A stretch of 64,000 nucleotides of DNA, taken from contig NC_133526.1 in assembly GCF_048544455.1 (NCBI RefSeq), positions 4,046,001 through 4,110,000 of the forward strand. The letters run 5' to 3'. The notes below the pieces were generated by a model. It saw only the letters and a program-made list of their open reading frames with translations, did no database searches and was not told where the DNA came from. The DNA comes from Silene latifolia (taxonomy: Eukaryota > Streptophyta > Magnoliopsida > Caryophyllales > Caryophyllaceae). The first letter of the stretch is position 1. Each line of letters starts with the position of its first letter. Below, piece after piece: positions 34,790 through 47,208 of the stretch. A program made the position numbers and the translations under genes.

Positions 34790-35365
34790 TGTTGGAAGAT
34801 AAATCGTAACAATGAAAAACAGACAGAAACTTGAACAGAAACAAGAGACAGAAAAAGACTTAACGGAACGGAATTTGCAGCGCCGTGGTATGGAGGCCAC
34901 TGACTTGAAAACTATATCGGCACGACCGTGGTGGTAATCGTCTCTCGCCGGTAGTTCCCCAAGGTTAACACTGCGACACCCGTACACAACCACTCGTGTA
35001 TGAGAGCCTTGGAACTAACAGTACCGAACCCAGAAATAAAACTCAGAAGCAGAATATTATCATACAGAGAGATGTAGAAGAATTTGTGTGAATCTGTGTG
35101 TATCAAGTGATGAGAGAACAAATTCTATTTATAGTCGAAAATAGAGTCACATGTTAGGTGCAAACGGAAGGATCAAAAACGGAGGAAATAAAGGAGACAA
35201 TAATTCTCCTTAATGACAGTCAAACGGGATTAATGGAGAATAAATCTCCTTAATCACAGAGATTTTGTTTGACTAAGATCCGTTACTGGACTCCAAATAC
35301 ACACACAAGCCAAGCCCAAAAAGAAAGATAAAAGGGGGCCTTTGGCCCGCACCGCAGGTGCTCTA

Positions 35366-35398
<33 letters not shown>

Positions 35399-35607
35399 GG
35401 CCGGGCCGGCGCGCGCGTGTGTGTGTTTGGACCCAAACCCACAGGCCCAACAATCACCACAAAAGCCTCCTTGGTCCAATCTCTTACCCAACATTGGACC
35501 AAAGGCAATATAAACACATAACACACAACTCTCCCCACCGATGTGGGAGAGTGTATGAACCAAAAAACCAAAAAGAACTTTGGCTTTACTTTGGCATCAC
35601 ACCAACA
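34790..35607 (-). repeat. 3' LTR of Copia copy I
   Basis: An 818-bp terminal repeat, TGTTGG...CCAACA. A minus-strand TATA box (TATAAATAG) lies near 35130. A GC-rich array of CCCGAG hexamers is at about 35367-35396. Confidence 0.92.
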
Positions 35608-36109
35608 ATCCCCCACTGATGATAAGGAAAAGCTAAAGAGAAATTCTAGGTAAGGAAGGACTGGATACTTAAACGTTCAATGTCTTTCGACTTGAATTGA
35701 CGTATTAGTGAAATGAGGCAACAACTTACTTTTAACAAGAGAATATCTTTCGATTTGAATTCCTTGTCGGTCTTCGGTCATTGATTCCCCCACAACACAT
35801 ATCATACCTTCAAAGACTGTTATGTTCCGCGATTTCAAGTGCAACGCTTTTAAAGCCATGCGTTTACCCCGTTTAGGTGAGTGCTCTAGTGAGAATTTTT
35901 ATATTCTTACATAGATGGTGGCTAAACCATCACACCCCCAAAGGTAGCTCAAGTGCTTCTCAGTAGCACTTCTCATAAGAGCTATTAAGGACAAAGTCCA
36001 ACCTCATATAAAAACACAATCCATCAAGTGCGTCTCAAAGCACCACCAAAATTGGCTATGGATATCAAATGCCGTAGGAATAAGCTATAGAGTCCATCAA
36101 GTATCACAC

Positions 36110-37630
36110 TCAAACTTGATTTAAGGACTTAAGCCCCATTCCCCTCGACATGTCAAGGACTACTCTCCTTGTTAACCCTTTAGTAAAGGGATCGGCAAGA
36201 TTACGTTCGGACTTCACATAGTCCAAAGCAATTACTCCATTTTTCAGAAGTTGTTTTACCACACCGTGCCTGATTCGAATATGTCGTCTCTTACCATTAT
36301 AGACATTATTCTTAGCAACACCGATAGTCATGCTTTACTATCACGAGTAGGAGACGGTGCTACCTGTCCCCCCCACATGGGCACGTCTGCTAGTAAGTTC
36401 CTCAACCAATCTGCTTCTTGACCTGCCAACTCAAGAGCAACGAACTCAGATTCCATGGTAGAGCTAGCTATACAAGTCTGTTTTGCAGACTTCCATGAAA
36501 TAGCTCCTCCACCCAAGGTGAACACATAACCACTAGTGGAATGAATTTCATCATTACCTGCAACCCAATTTGCATCACAATATCCTTCTAACACAGCAGG
36601 AAATTTACTATAATGCAAACACAAATCAACTGTTCCTTTCGGTATTTAAGCGACGACGAAGTGCATTCCAATGCTCGGCACTGGGGTTATGTGTATATCG
36701 ACTCAGTCTACTAACAGCATAAGCAATGTCTGGTCGAGTACAGTTCATGAGGAACATCACACTTCCTATAATTCTAGCATATTCTTCTTGTGAGACACTA
36801 TCACCCAAGTTCTTACACAAAGATATACTAGCATCATAAGGAGTTCTAGCAGGTGTAACATCAAAACTGTTAAACTTCTTCAACACTTTTTCAACATAAT
36901 GTGATTGACTAAGGGATATACCACTTGGGGTTTTCACAACTCTAACTCCAAGGATAACATCAGCTTCTCCTAAGTCTTTCATCTCAAACCGTGATGACAA
37001 AAATTGTTTGGTTTTATTCACAACAGATAAATTATTACCAAGAATTAACATGTCATCAACATATAAGCATATAATCACACAATCTGATCCAAACATTTTA
37101 GAATAGACACACGAATCAGAATTGTTAGTTATATAGCCATCGTCAGTTAAAGTGTTGTGAAATCTCTCATACCACTGTTTAGGTGCTTGTTTAAGACCAT
37201 ATAGTGATTTTCTCAGTTTACACACCTTACTCTCTTGACCTTTTACCACAAACCCCTCAGGTTGCAACATATAGATCTCTTCATTTAGGTCACCATTCAA
37301 AAAAGCAGTTTTTACATCCATCTGATGTACTACGAGATCATGAATAGCAGCCAAAGCAATAAGAGTTCTAATGGTGGAAGTTTTAGTCACAGGTGAGTAG
37401 GTATCAAAGTAGTCAATATCTTTCTTTTGTGTAAACCCCCTCACCACAAGTCTGGCCTTGAACCTTTCTATTGTTCCATCAGGTCTCATTTTCTTTTTAA
37501 AAATCCATTTGCTACTAATGGGTTTACTACCTTTAGGCAAATCAGTTAACTCCCAAGTCTGATTAGAAACAATAGAATCTAGTTCATTTTTAATAGCTTC
37601 TTTCCAAAAAACAACATCTATAGATCTCAT
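36110..37630 (-). pseudogene. Copia copy I: reverse transcriptase and RNase H region
   Basis: Fossil coding part. The reverse transcriptase carries the YVDD core (CLYVDDMLILG), [12 protein letters not shown] and KARLVVRGFTQ. The RNase H portion has YCDANWVAG nearer the 3' LTR. Its position downstream of integrase fits Copia. Confidence 0.9.
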
Positions 37631-37932
37631 AGCCTCATCATATGTTTTTGGATCATCTTCTATTAAAAAGGCGAAAACAAGCTCATCAAAAGCACAAATA
37701 TCACCTGCGATTTCGATAAGTGAAGTCCGATAGCATCGGTTACGATGAAATCACTCCCGTAGCTCTTTTCAATTCTGGGCCTTTTACTCCTTCTTGGTTC
37801 AACCGCATGATCCACGAAGTACTAGTACTCGCATGCATAGAACTCGTCGGGGGTTAACAGCACGGAGAAACAACAGGGGCATCGGGTAGTGATACTGTTT
37901 CCTTCTTCAAAGGAAATACCTCGCTCAAAAAC

Positions 37933-38985
37933 TCAAAGATCTCTAGCCTCGGATATAGACCTGTCACTTAAAGACATGAACCTATAAGCAGAACTGTTTT
38001 GAGCATAACCAATGAAAACGCAGTCATAAGTCTTAGGTCCAATGGTTGGCCTCCTAAAGCTAGGTAAGCCTACTTTAGCCAAACACCCCCACACTTTAAG
38101 GTAACTTAAGTTAGGAGCATAACCTTTCCACATCTCATAGGGTGTCTTGTCTAGTTTCTTATGAGGTACCCCGTTAAGAATATGACAAGCCGAAAGCACC
38201 GCTTCCCCCACATATCATCGTAAAGGCGAACTTAAAAGCATAGCATTCATCATTTCTTTCAAAGTTCTATTTTTACGTTCAGCTACTCCATTCGATTGAG
38301 GTAAGTATGGTGGGCTTTTTTCATGTATTAAACCATTTTTCTCACAAAATTCTACTAAATAACCAGAGCCATACTCTCCTCCTCGATCGGACCTGACTCT
38401 TTTAATCTTCCTATCAAGCTGATTTTCTACCTCAGTTTTGAACTTTATAAACATGTCCTCAGCTTCACTTTTATTTCTAAGCAAATATACTTTGGTATAT
38501 CTAGAAAAATCATCAATAAAAGTGACATAATAATGTTTACCACCTCTGCTCATGGTGTTTTTGAAGTCAGCTAGGTCGGTGTGAATTAACTCAAGAAGAC
38601 TCGTTTGTCTAGTTGTAACAGGTCTACTAGGTTTCTTAGCAAATTTGGCCTCGACACAACTAGGACACTTCTCATGAGTTTCTGAAGATAACGATGGAAT
38701 AAGCGACATAGATTTGAGCTTTTTAACCGAATCAAAATTCACATGACCTAATCTACCATGCCAAACATCAATAGACTCAAGAATATAAGCGTAAGTAGAA
38801 GTATTATTATTAATGATAGGAGAATCAACATTCAAAATAAATAAACCCCCACAGAGATAACCCTTGCCCACAAAATCCCCATTGCGCGACATTACAACCT
38901 TGTCAGCCTCAAAAACAAGTTTCACACCAGCTTTGTTTAGCAAGGCACCAGACACGAGGTTTCGACGCAAAGTAGGAACATACAA
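37933..38985 (-). pseudogene. Copia copy I: integrase region
   Basis: Fossil coding part with the integrase zinc-finger stretch (WHGRLGHVNF ... CPSCVEAK), the catalytic core LIHTDLADF and FIDDFSRYT, SDRGGEYGS, and the C-terminal PNLSYLKVWGCLAKV segment typical of Copia integrase. Confidence 0.9.
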
Positions 38986-39197
38986 AACATTATTTAAAGC
39001 AAGAGTTTTCCCTGAGGTTAGTTTGAGAAAGATCTTGCCTTTGCCGGTGATAACAAAGAGAAGAAGAGTTACCTATGTAGACACATTCACCATCAAGAAC
39101 ATCTTCAAATTCAAAGAAAGAGATCCTTGTTAGCACAAAGATGCCTTGAAGCCCCCGTATCCGAATCCAATCACTAGCATTTGCAACCAGATTAGCC

Positions 39198-40198
39198 TCA
39201 ACCACTACAAAGAAGAATAATATCATCTTTTTCAAAGAACATTAGCTTCAAGAAGAACTTTCTTTTGAGGACACTGATAAGCTTTGTGACCCGTTTTCCC
39301 ACAAACATAGCAAAACCGATTTGGTTTGGGATCTTTGAGGCGGTTTGGTGAATTTCCTTGACCAGCTTTCTTGGCATTCGACCCTTGGATTGACTCCCGA
39401 CCAGTTTTAGCCTTTCCCTTACCCTTGAACCTATCTTCTTTTGAAGACCCACCAGTTTCAACAAGATTGGCTTTGACAAGAGGTAAGAGACAATTGACCG
39501 ACTTATCTTTCGACGATTAGCTTCTTCAGTCCTCATGTGGCCTACTAGTTCTTGAAGGGACAAATCTTTTTTCTTATGTTTCAAATGGTTCCTATACTCA
39601 TTCCAGGAAGGGGGGAATTTTTCTAGCAAAACATTGGCCAAGAAAATTTCATCTAGTTTCATTCCCTCATTAGTGACATCGGCACACAAGTTCTCATAAA
39701 CATGAACTTGCTCCATAATTGGTTTGTCATCTACCATTTGAAACCCAAGCCACTGCCCGACAACATATTTTTTCTTACCCGCATCGTCACCCCATATTTT
39801 TTTCTCTAACAATTCCCATATAGTCTTAGCAGATTTATGGACCGAAAATAAATCAAAGAGAGTATTCGACATATGAGTAAGGAGATGGAACTTAGCGCTT
39901 TGTTATCCTTATCATGTTTCTTAATAGTCTCCTCATTCGACTTAACAAAGATTAGACGAATGTGGGGTAGATTCTACAAATGGCAATGAATAAATGACGC
40001 AGGAGGGTCGAAAAATAAAACATAGTCGATTTCTAATTGTTCAAAATACATAAGCAGTTTCTGAGACCATCTTTTGTAGTTCATACCGTCTAAGGGTTCC
40101 AATTTCGACAATTCAGACAGGATTTTGTTTGAGACGGCAGCCATTGTTACGACAGAAATAATATAGTTTTCAAATTGTTGGAAGATAAATCGTAACAA
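39198..40198 (-). pseudogene. Copia copy I: gag region
   Basis: Fossil coding part next to the 5' LTR. It shows LEPLDGMNYKRWSQKLLMYF and the capsid-like LLEKFPPSWNEYRNHLKHK, with a CCHC-knuckle-type region (FAMFVGKRVTK side) at its end. Confidence 0.8.
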
Positions 40199-40989
40199 TG
40201 AAAAAAAAAGATTTAAACTTGAACAAAAACAAGAGACAAAAAAGACTTAACGAACGGAATTTGCAAAATACCGTGGTATGGAGGCCACTGACTTGAAAAC
40301 TATATCGGCACGACCGTGGTGGTAATCGTCTCTCGCCGGTAGTTCCCCAAGGTTAACATCTGCGACACCCGTACACAACCACTGTGTATGAGAGCCTTGG
40401 AACTAACAAGATCGAACCCGAAATAAAACTCGAAGCGCAATATTATCATACGAGAGAGATGTAGAAGAATTTGTGTGAATCAGTGTGTATCAAGTGATGA
40501 GAGAACAAATTTCTATTTATAGTCGAAAATAGAGTCATTGCATAAAAAACGGAAGGATCAAAAACGGAGGAAATAAAGGAGACAATAATTCTCCTTAATG
40601 ACAATAAACGGGATTAATGGAGAATAAATCTCCTTAATCACGAGATTTTGTTTGACTAAGATCCGTTCTCGGACTCCAAATACACACACAAGCCAAGCCC
40701 AAAAAGAAAGATAAAAGGGGCCTTTGGCCCGCACTGTGGTGCTCTACCCGAGCCCGAGCCCGAGCTCGAGCCGGGCCGGGCCGGGCGGCACAAGGCGCGT
40801 GTGTGTGTTTGGACCCAAACCCACAGGCCCAACAATCACCACAAAAGCCTCCTTGGTCCAATCTCTTACCCAACATTGGACCAAAGGCAATATAAACACA
40901 TAACACACAACTCTCCCCACCGATGTGGGAGAGTGTATGAACCAAAAAACCAAAAAGAACTTTGGCTTTACTTTGGCATCACACCAACA
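40176..40989 (-). repeat. 5' LTR of Copia copy I
   Basis: An 814-bp partner of the LTR at 34790-35607, with fewer CCCGAG hexamers. It is followed by the AGTGG target repeat and the right end of the interrupted MITE. Confidence 0.92.
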
Positions 40990-41022
40990 AGTGGGACAGA
41001 GGATCCTCACTGTTTTATAAAG

Positions 41023-41204
41023 CGGTGAGGATCTTCTGTCCCACTTTTGTGTCTCATTCCATGTCCCACTCCATACACATCTTGACACATCACTTGTTGC
41101 AAATAAAAAATACACAATAAATGTGGTAATGTGTTGATGTGTCAAAATGTGTATGGAGTGGAACACGAAATGGGACACAAAAGTGGGACAGAGGATCCTC
41201 ACTG
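41023..41204. mobile_element. Mutator-like MITE, second intact copy (unit 1 only)
   Basis: Uninterrupted 182-bp copy of the MITE that Copia copy I entered. It begins CGGTGAGGATC, ends GATCCTCACTG, and lies between TTTTATAAA repeats at 41013-41021 and 41205-41213. Unit 2 has only the Copia-split copy. Confidence 0.88.
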
Positions 41205-41695
41205 TTTTATAAAGTACTATTATTAAGAATAAATTTGGAGACAATAATAACAAAATTCAAGATCAAAAACCTAAACATACATATTTCTTCAAAGGTAGGC
41301 AGATATATAAGTTAATAAAGATGAGGTTGGCAGTGACTAAGAAATGGAGTATGGAGGCGTTGGGAGAATGATGGAGGGAGAGTATGTGGGTGACGCTGAA
41401 TTAAAGCCAGGGTTAATAATTTTTTACTACTATCAAATTTATTTATAGGGCTGGTAAATCGTAGGGGCGGGGCAACCCAATATTGTTATTGTGTGTTCAG
41501 ATAATCAACAAGTTTTAAATTATCATTTAATTATCTTCACCCTTTTACTCTTAAGACGGATATACCCGCCTTAAGAGACCAATTGTCATAGCTTATATAT
41601 ATTGAGTATAAACAATGTTATTTGGGTGCAGATGGTATATATAGTACTGTAGTTAATTATTTAGAGGTGATAATTTTTTTTTTTTTAGTCAAATG

Positions 41696-41792
41696 AACTA
41701 TAAGGGAAGTATAATATTACGGATAAGCGGATTTAAACTTGAGGCCATATTACGGATAAGCGGATTTAAACTATAAGGGAAGTATAATATTA
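41696..41792. repeat. Nested A-B-B-A direct repeat
   Basis: A (AACTATAAGGGAAGTATAAT...) at 41696-41719 and 41769-41792, B (ATATTACGGATAAGCGGATT...) at 41714-41739 and 41747-41772, all in the same orientation. A and B overlap by a few bases at both joins. The same structure is in unit 2 from 57699. Confidence 0.85.
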
Positions 41793-41888
41793 TAATATGG
41801 GCCATATTCTTTTCAGTAATTCTCATTTGTTACGGCTCTTTTCGTTACAAATTATGACGGACCTAAATGTGTCCATTTCTATGAAAAA

Positions 41889-41956
41889 AAATGTGACCAT
41901 TATTTGATAAGTAACATTTGATAAGTGATTACTTTTATCATAATGTGGTCACATTT
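41889..41956. repeat. Short foldback (imperfect hairpin)
   Basis: 41889-41914 (AAATGTGACCATTATTTGAT...) and 41929-41956 are imperfect reverse complements with a small loop. Likely a MITE remnant, directly upstream of the SINE-like insert. Confidence 0.65.
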
Positions 41957-41985
41957 ACGACCGTAACAATTTGTGATCGTCATAA

Positions 41986-42173
41986 CCCAAGCTGGCTGGT
42001 GTGAGTAATAAAGACTCTTATCTCTTAAACAAGTGGTCATGTGGTTCAATTTCTGACTCTTGCGAATGAAAATGCCAAACTTGGGAGGGGTCAACCCATT
42101 AAATTGCCTTCGGCACCCCAAAGGAGATTGCCCCAGCTGTCCATAGGGTATACTCCTGATCAACACAAAAAAA
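41986..42173 (+). mobile_element. SINE-like retroposon with target repeats and A-rich tail
   Basis: About 188 bp between 21-bp direct repeats (41965-41985 and 42174-42194; 18 of 21 positions match). It ends in an A-rich tail (CACAAAAAAAAA) and carries a tRNA-B-box-like GTGGTTCAATTTC near 42038. Length, tail and long target repeat fit a SINE. The copy in unit 2 is at about 57993-58177. Confidence 0.6.
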
Positions 42174-45100
42174 AACAATTTGTGACCGTCACAAGAGAGA
42201 CCAACTTTTTATTAGCAAGTATTGCCTGGTAAATTTTGAGTTATCCTCTTTTACACATAAATTGTTTATACTCCATATTTGTATAGGCTAATTAATTAAC
42301 ATCTTCATAGACAAATACATTTGTGGGGAAAGCACTGGTTAAAAGTTTTTGTGATTTTAAAGTTATATCACTGATTCGTAAATCAAATTTTGCATCATAT
42401 TTGTATAATTATATGACTGATTTGTATATTTAACAATTCGACAAAATTGTTCTAAAATATGCACGGGTCACAATTTTCATTTTGTCCTATTTTTATTGGT
42501 TAATTCTACATGATTTGTACTAGATGATAAACGGGCCAAAAGTTCTCATTGTAGTGCACCGGTTCTCCAAACATGCACGCTTGAGTTTGACTAAATTAAA
42601 AACGAGTATAACAATTTGCACGGGTGACTCATGCAATTTGACTAATTATGTGTTATTTTTTTTATCTAAGTAATTTTGTTTCATACGTCGCTTTATATCA
42701 TTTACGTTAAATGTAATTGAAATTTATAATCCAAATATAAAAACAGACTATGTGAAACTCAACTATTACTTAGCTTTTGTAATATAAAATTTTCAAAAAA
42801 AAAAGGCAAAGAGCTATTATTGCTTTATTTTTAATTTTTATTTCTAAAGATAACTAACTTTAACAGAAAGATTATTAATCAATGTAAAACGCAGCTTAAA
42901 AATTCACATTTTTGTATAGTAACAAATTTAAAAGAGCATATCCGTGCATTTTGCATTGGTTTAAGACGAATATAATTAATATTACACGGGTTATACAACA
43001 ATTCACATTGCTACAACATTTACTTTTGTATATATGACTATATAAATTGTAATTTTATTATTGTATATTTTAGATACCCTCAATAGATACAATTTTGGTA
43101 ATTGCAAACGAAATTAAGATGAGCATTGAGAACATGAAATATGAGTTCAGTTAAAGACCAACCACCTATTAACACACCTTGTCATTTTTTTAAACCCTCC
43201 GCCAATTAATTTCTTTTCTCCCTTCTCTCATCTCCTTTCACCGGTGTAGGCATTTTGTTTTACACTGTAGTTTCCACAACCCGTATAACATAGTTGAGGA
43301 ATGAGACACTCTCGCCAGATAATTAATTATATTACTTCCGTTCAATCAACCAATGATGTGCTCATTTGGCAAATTGGTGTTGTTTAAGTTGATTGGCAAT
43401 CAATTATGAGTTTTGGAGAATGGTGATGGAATTACACATCATTCTTTTCTCGACACTAACCATGCTTTAATGTCTCTCATAAAATTTCTAACAACTTTTT
43501 CAATGGCTAAGCCAAATCATATGGAAAATTATTAATTGGTGGAGTAATTGATAACTAAATTACTATTTTACAAACCCTAATTTTAGAACACAAAATAATT
43601 GATAAACAAGTTAATAATAATGGTTAAACAAATAATTACTTCACTACTTGAAGAACTTGAAGATTATAATCCATTATTAAAGTTTTTAGAATAATTGAAT
43701 TCAATTTTAGGGAAGAGGTAAAAATAAAACCTAATTTGTCTAGATTTGGAAAAGGGTATCATATGGAAAATTAATGAAAAAATGTATGTGAAAGAGCAAA
43801 GTCCGTATGTGAAAAAGCAATACCGAAATTTTATGCACACAGTAAAAATGTTATACTAAAAAATAAACCGTGATTATAATTAGTTACGGTAGATCTTGTT
43901 AAGACGGTTAAGTTAAAGACCTTTCATAACGTCTTTTTATTTTTAATCTTCTTAATTAACTAAACCAAACCTTCTAATTCCTGCTAATTTAGAAACATTT
44001 TCTCTCTAATTCCCACATCTTTCTACAACTGCTTCTCTCACCTTTATGCAACTTCAGGTAAATCACTGTTATTTGACGTATAAACCCTAAAATTTTCAAT
44101 CTTTATGTCTTGTAACTATATAATTGTTCATTTTAATTGATTATTGTGCAATTAGAGTGATACCCATTTATGTTAATTGTATACTTTTGCTTCAATATGC
44201 TTCAATTTTCATATCTAATGATTATAAATTATTCAATGTTAGTATAATGGATTTACTTGATTTCTAGTTAGTAGTGAGATTGTGTGATTTTGGGTGTACC
44301 CTTTTGGTCAAATACTTTAAGGAACATTGTAGATTATTTTCTTCAGCTACTTAGCCTTTTAACCGGCTATATGCTAACACTACGCATACCAACTCCAATG
44401 TCAAATTCTTAAGGCAAATCCGCTTCTTGGAAACCATAAGCTAATGGTGCCTCCCATAAGCAAAAATACTCTACCACTAGTAGAAATGACCATCTACATT
44501 GGTAAATCAATTTGCATAATATTTTCCCTCTATAACCGAAAGAAAAACAACATAGGACAAACCATAATACATGGTTTATTTTATACATTTTCACACTTGC
44601 CTAATCGCTCGTCAAATATGAGTACTAGGTAAACTGTTATACTTATTCAACTTGTCAAACCGCAATAATTAAGCCCTTGTGAAAACTCGAGTAATAACTC
44701 CTCTTTTATTATTGAATAAAATGCCATACTCGCCCTTTTGAGAGTATTAACCGGTATATAATAATCATACTTTCACCCTTGATCCTAATACCAACGATGA
44801 TATTACCTCCCCCATGTCCTTCATAGAAGAACATGATGACAGAACCACCTTTTACAAGGTAAATCATCTTTGGTCTATGCCAAAGATTAACTTGTCAAAA
44901 TTCTACAACAAAAGACTACTCCATTACCGGACTCGTCAAAAAAAAATTGTACATTCAATATTACTGATGTACCTCTTACATGGTTAAACCACCATAACTC
45001 CATAATCTCACCATGGTTATAGCAAACCATCATTCGTTCTCGAGATTATATGGTAAAATCAATTACATAATCAAAATTTTAAAAAGCTTTACACAAGTTA

Positions 45101-47208
45101 TTAACATGTTAAACAATCATTACAAAACAGTTAGAACTCTAACAACATTATTAAATAACCGATCATATATCCATTATTGATCAAAACATCACAATTCATA
45201 AATATTTCTTTGCATGTTCATTTCTCAAAAATAATCAATGTGAACTTATACACAACTTCAATATTTATGTTCTATATGGGTGAGTTTCATCTCCTCCTTG
45301 TAAATTAGGCTATTTAAGATACCATTTACAGGTTTTTAGTATTGCCTTATATCAATACACCATGCTATCAAGCCACATATGTATACCCATATGTTATCAC
45401 TCAATAACCACATTTTCGTGTATTACATACATTCAAGAGAGCTTACGTAGTATACTCACTTCCACTCCATATGACTCATTTCATACATTATAATACCATA
45501 TAATAAAAACTTATGAAAACACTACTAGTATATACACTAGCAAACATGCATAGTGAAACAAACATCCATATGAATTTATTACCAATCATCAAATAAAATT
45601 GTTACTCAACTAAAAGATAGTCAACACACATGATAACTCATAATCGCTTTCACATGATTATTAGAACATTTGATGATAAAACATCATAAATAAATCATTA
45701 ATCACTTTAATATCCATGTGAGTATAAAAGCACTTTAACAAGAACCATGATCAATTTTAACCAATTGATCAAACAAATATACATGTCTACATATATACTC
45801 CACACGATATACTTCATACATGATCAAATAACAACTCTTATCAATACCTAATACAAAGAATCATCTCATTAGATTTGCTCCATATAAAATATAAGCACAA
45901 ACCACAATAAGATTAAACTTGACATAAATTTGTCACATATCATGGATGATTATCCAACTCTCTCCTTAAAGGATCTTGTGTGCCTTAAGTTACCATAACG
46001 GAACTTGATACCACCCATAGTCAAGACACACGCTATTGAGCCATATAAGCACTTATATGATACCGCTCAATCCCGCATTCTCGTGTATAATACTAAGGAG
46101 GGTTCACTAATGACAATCACTCACCCCATAAAGCCATTAATATAACAACTCGATCTCGTCACGTAATAACATGATAATTATATTCAATATCATTAAATAA
46201 ATCCAGAACCAGTATGATACAACAACATGAAAATCTTATGTAATTTAATAATCACCATGTTAATTGTTAACCCATGGAAAATTGCAATCTGGACGACATG
46301 TAAATTAATGCTACAACGTACAAAAAATTGTTCATATACTTATAAATAAGCCAATGATTATGTAAAATCACATCTGCATTAGCACCAACGCTTTATGCAT
46401 GCAATAGGAGGAAACTGCCATGCATTAGTGTAACTTTGAGGAAATCAACATTATCAATGATCAAAATTATTGTGAACATCATAAACTTACATAATTAGGC
46501 ACCAGTGCAACACAAATACATTAATGCAACACAAATACATAAATGCAACACCCACAATCACATGAACTTCGTCAAACAAGCATGTAGCAACTGTTTTTAT
46601 AATCAATTATCAAACTGCACTTTCTCATCTTAATTGATTGCTATCAAGTTCATATAAATTAAATATAGTCAGACATAAATAAAATGCTTCAACTTGATAA
46701 CTATCAGTGGCCAGGATAACACCAAACATATACGGTGTATAGTCTAAACAATAATATCAGGCTTAATATTTATCAATGTCAAATATTAGATATTACGGAG
46801 TATATCAAAACAATAATATACTTATCTGGGCGATAATGCATCATCCTAGTGAAAACGCAGTGATCATGCACTCAAACATGAGCGTGATGCATCTTTATAT
46901 GATTCATCATTACAATTTGCCATCAAATTCTTCTCACATAGTTCCAAGGCAAATTGTAATTTCTGAGCCACCCAAATTCTTGCACCCAGAACTTCAAACC
47001 ACGCTGACATTAACAGTCCCACAACTTATCCAATTGATCCATAGCCCTACTTGAAATAAGTAAATTTCCAAAGCAAATTCTGGAACACGGACATTCTGAC
47101 TTTAATGTAGACATTCACACAATATAACAGAATATGACAAAAGAGACCTTCATTGTCGATTCCATAACATTCGTCATCTTGAAAGATTTCAGAATTGTTC
47201 TATTAGAT

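Larger units (their letters stand above)
34790..40989 (-). mobile_element. Ty1/Copia LTR retrotransposon, copy I (fossil)
   Basis: A 6.2-kb element on the minus strand with target repeat AGTGG (34785-34789 and 40990-40994). LTRs: 34790-35607 (3') and 40176-40989 (5'), TG...CA. A purine tract reading GTGGGGGAT abuts the 3' LTR. Order from the 5' LTR is gag, integrase, reverse transcriptase, RNase H, i.e. Copia order. The sequence just inside the 5' LTR (ATTTGAAAAC on the minus strand) is not the usual initiator-tRNA-Met site. LTRs are close to each other, so insertion is fairly recent. The coding part looks broken, with about eight apparent interruptions. The clade is uncertain, possibly Ivana/Oryco. 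Confidence 0.93.
41214..47208. other. AT-rich non-coding arm of tandem unit 1
   Basis: About 6 kb without a recognisable gene, repeated at 57217-63215. It contains a nested short repeat (41696-41792), a foldback (41889-41956), a SINE-like insert (41986-42173) and a leader-like CT-rich stretch near 43990-44060 followed by GTAAATC. CACTAGTAGAAA at about 44476 resembles a CACTA terminus but no partner end was found. Small open frames here lack similarity and codon bias. Confidence 0.6.

Noticed and set aside
35254-35616. Open frame with a Gly-Ser repeat in the Copia LTR (also at 40744, 51448, 56864)
   Set aside because: The repeat is simply the CCCGAG hexamer array read in frame. The frame crosses LTR features and recurs only with the LTR.
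34626-41204. Regularly recurring repeats considered as a CRISPR-like or satellite array
   Set aside because: The copies are explained by MITE insertion, Copia LTRs and the tandem duplication. There is no regular spacer pattern.
44470-44500. CACTAGTAGAAA as the end of a CACTA transposon
   Set aside because: No inverted partner end or 3-bp target repeat was found, so it is mentioned only as a possibility.
46776-47054. 92-residue frame repeated at 62783-63061
   Set aside because: It is conserved only because the whole arm is duplicated. No codon bias, domain or start context was seen.
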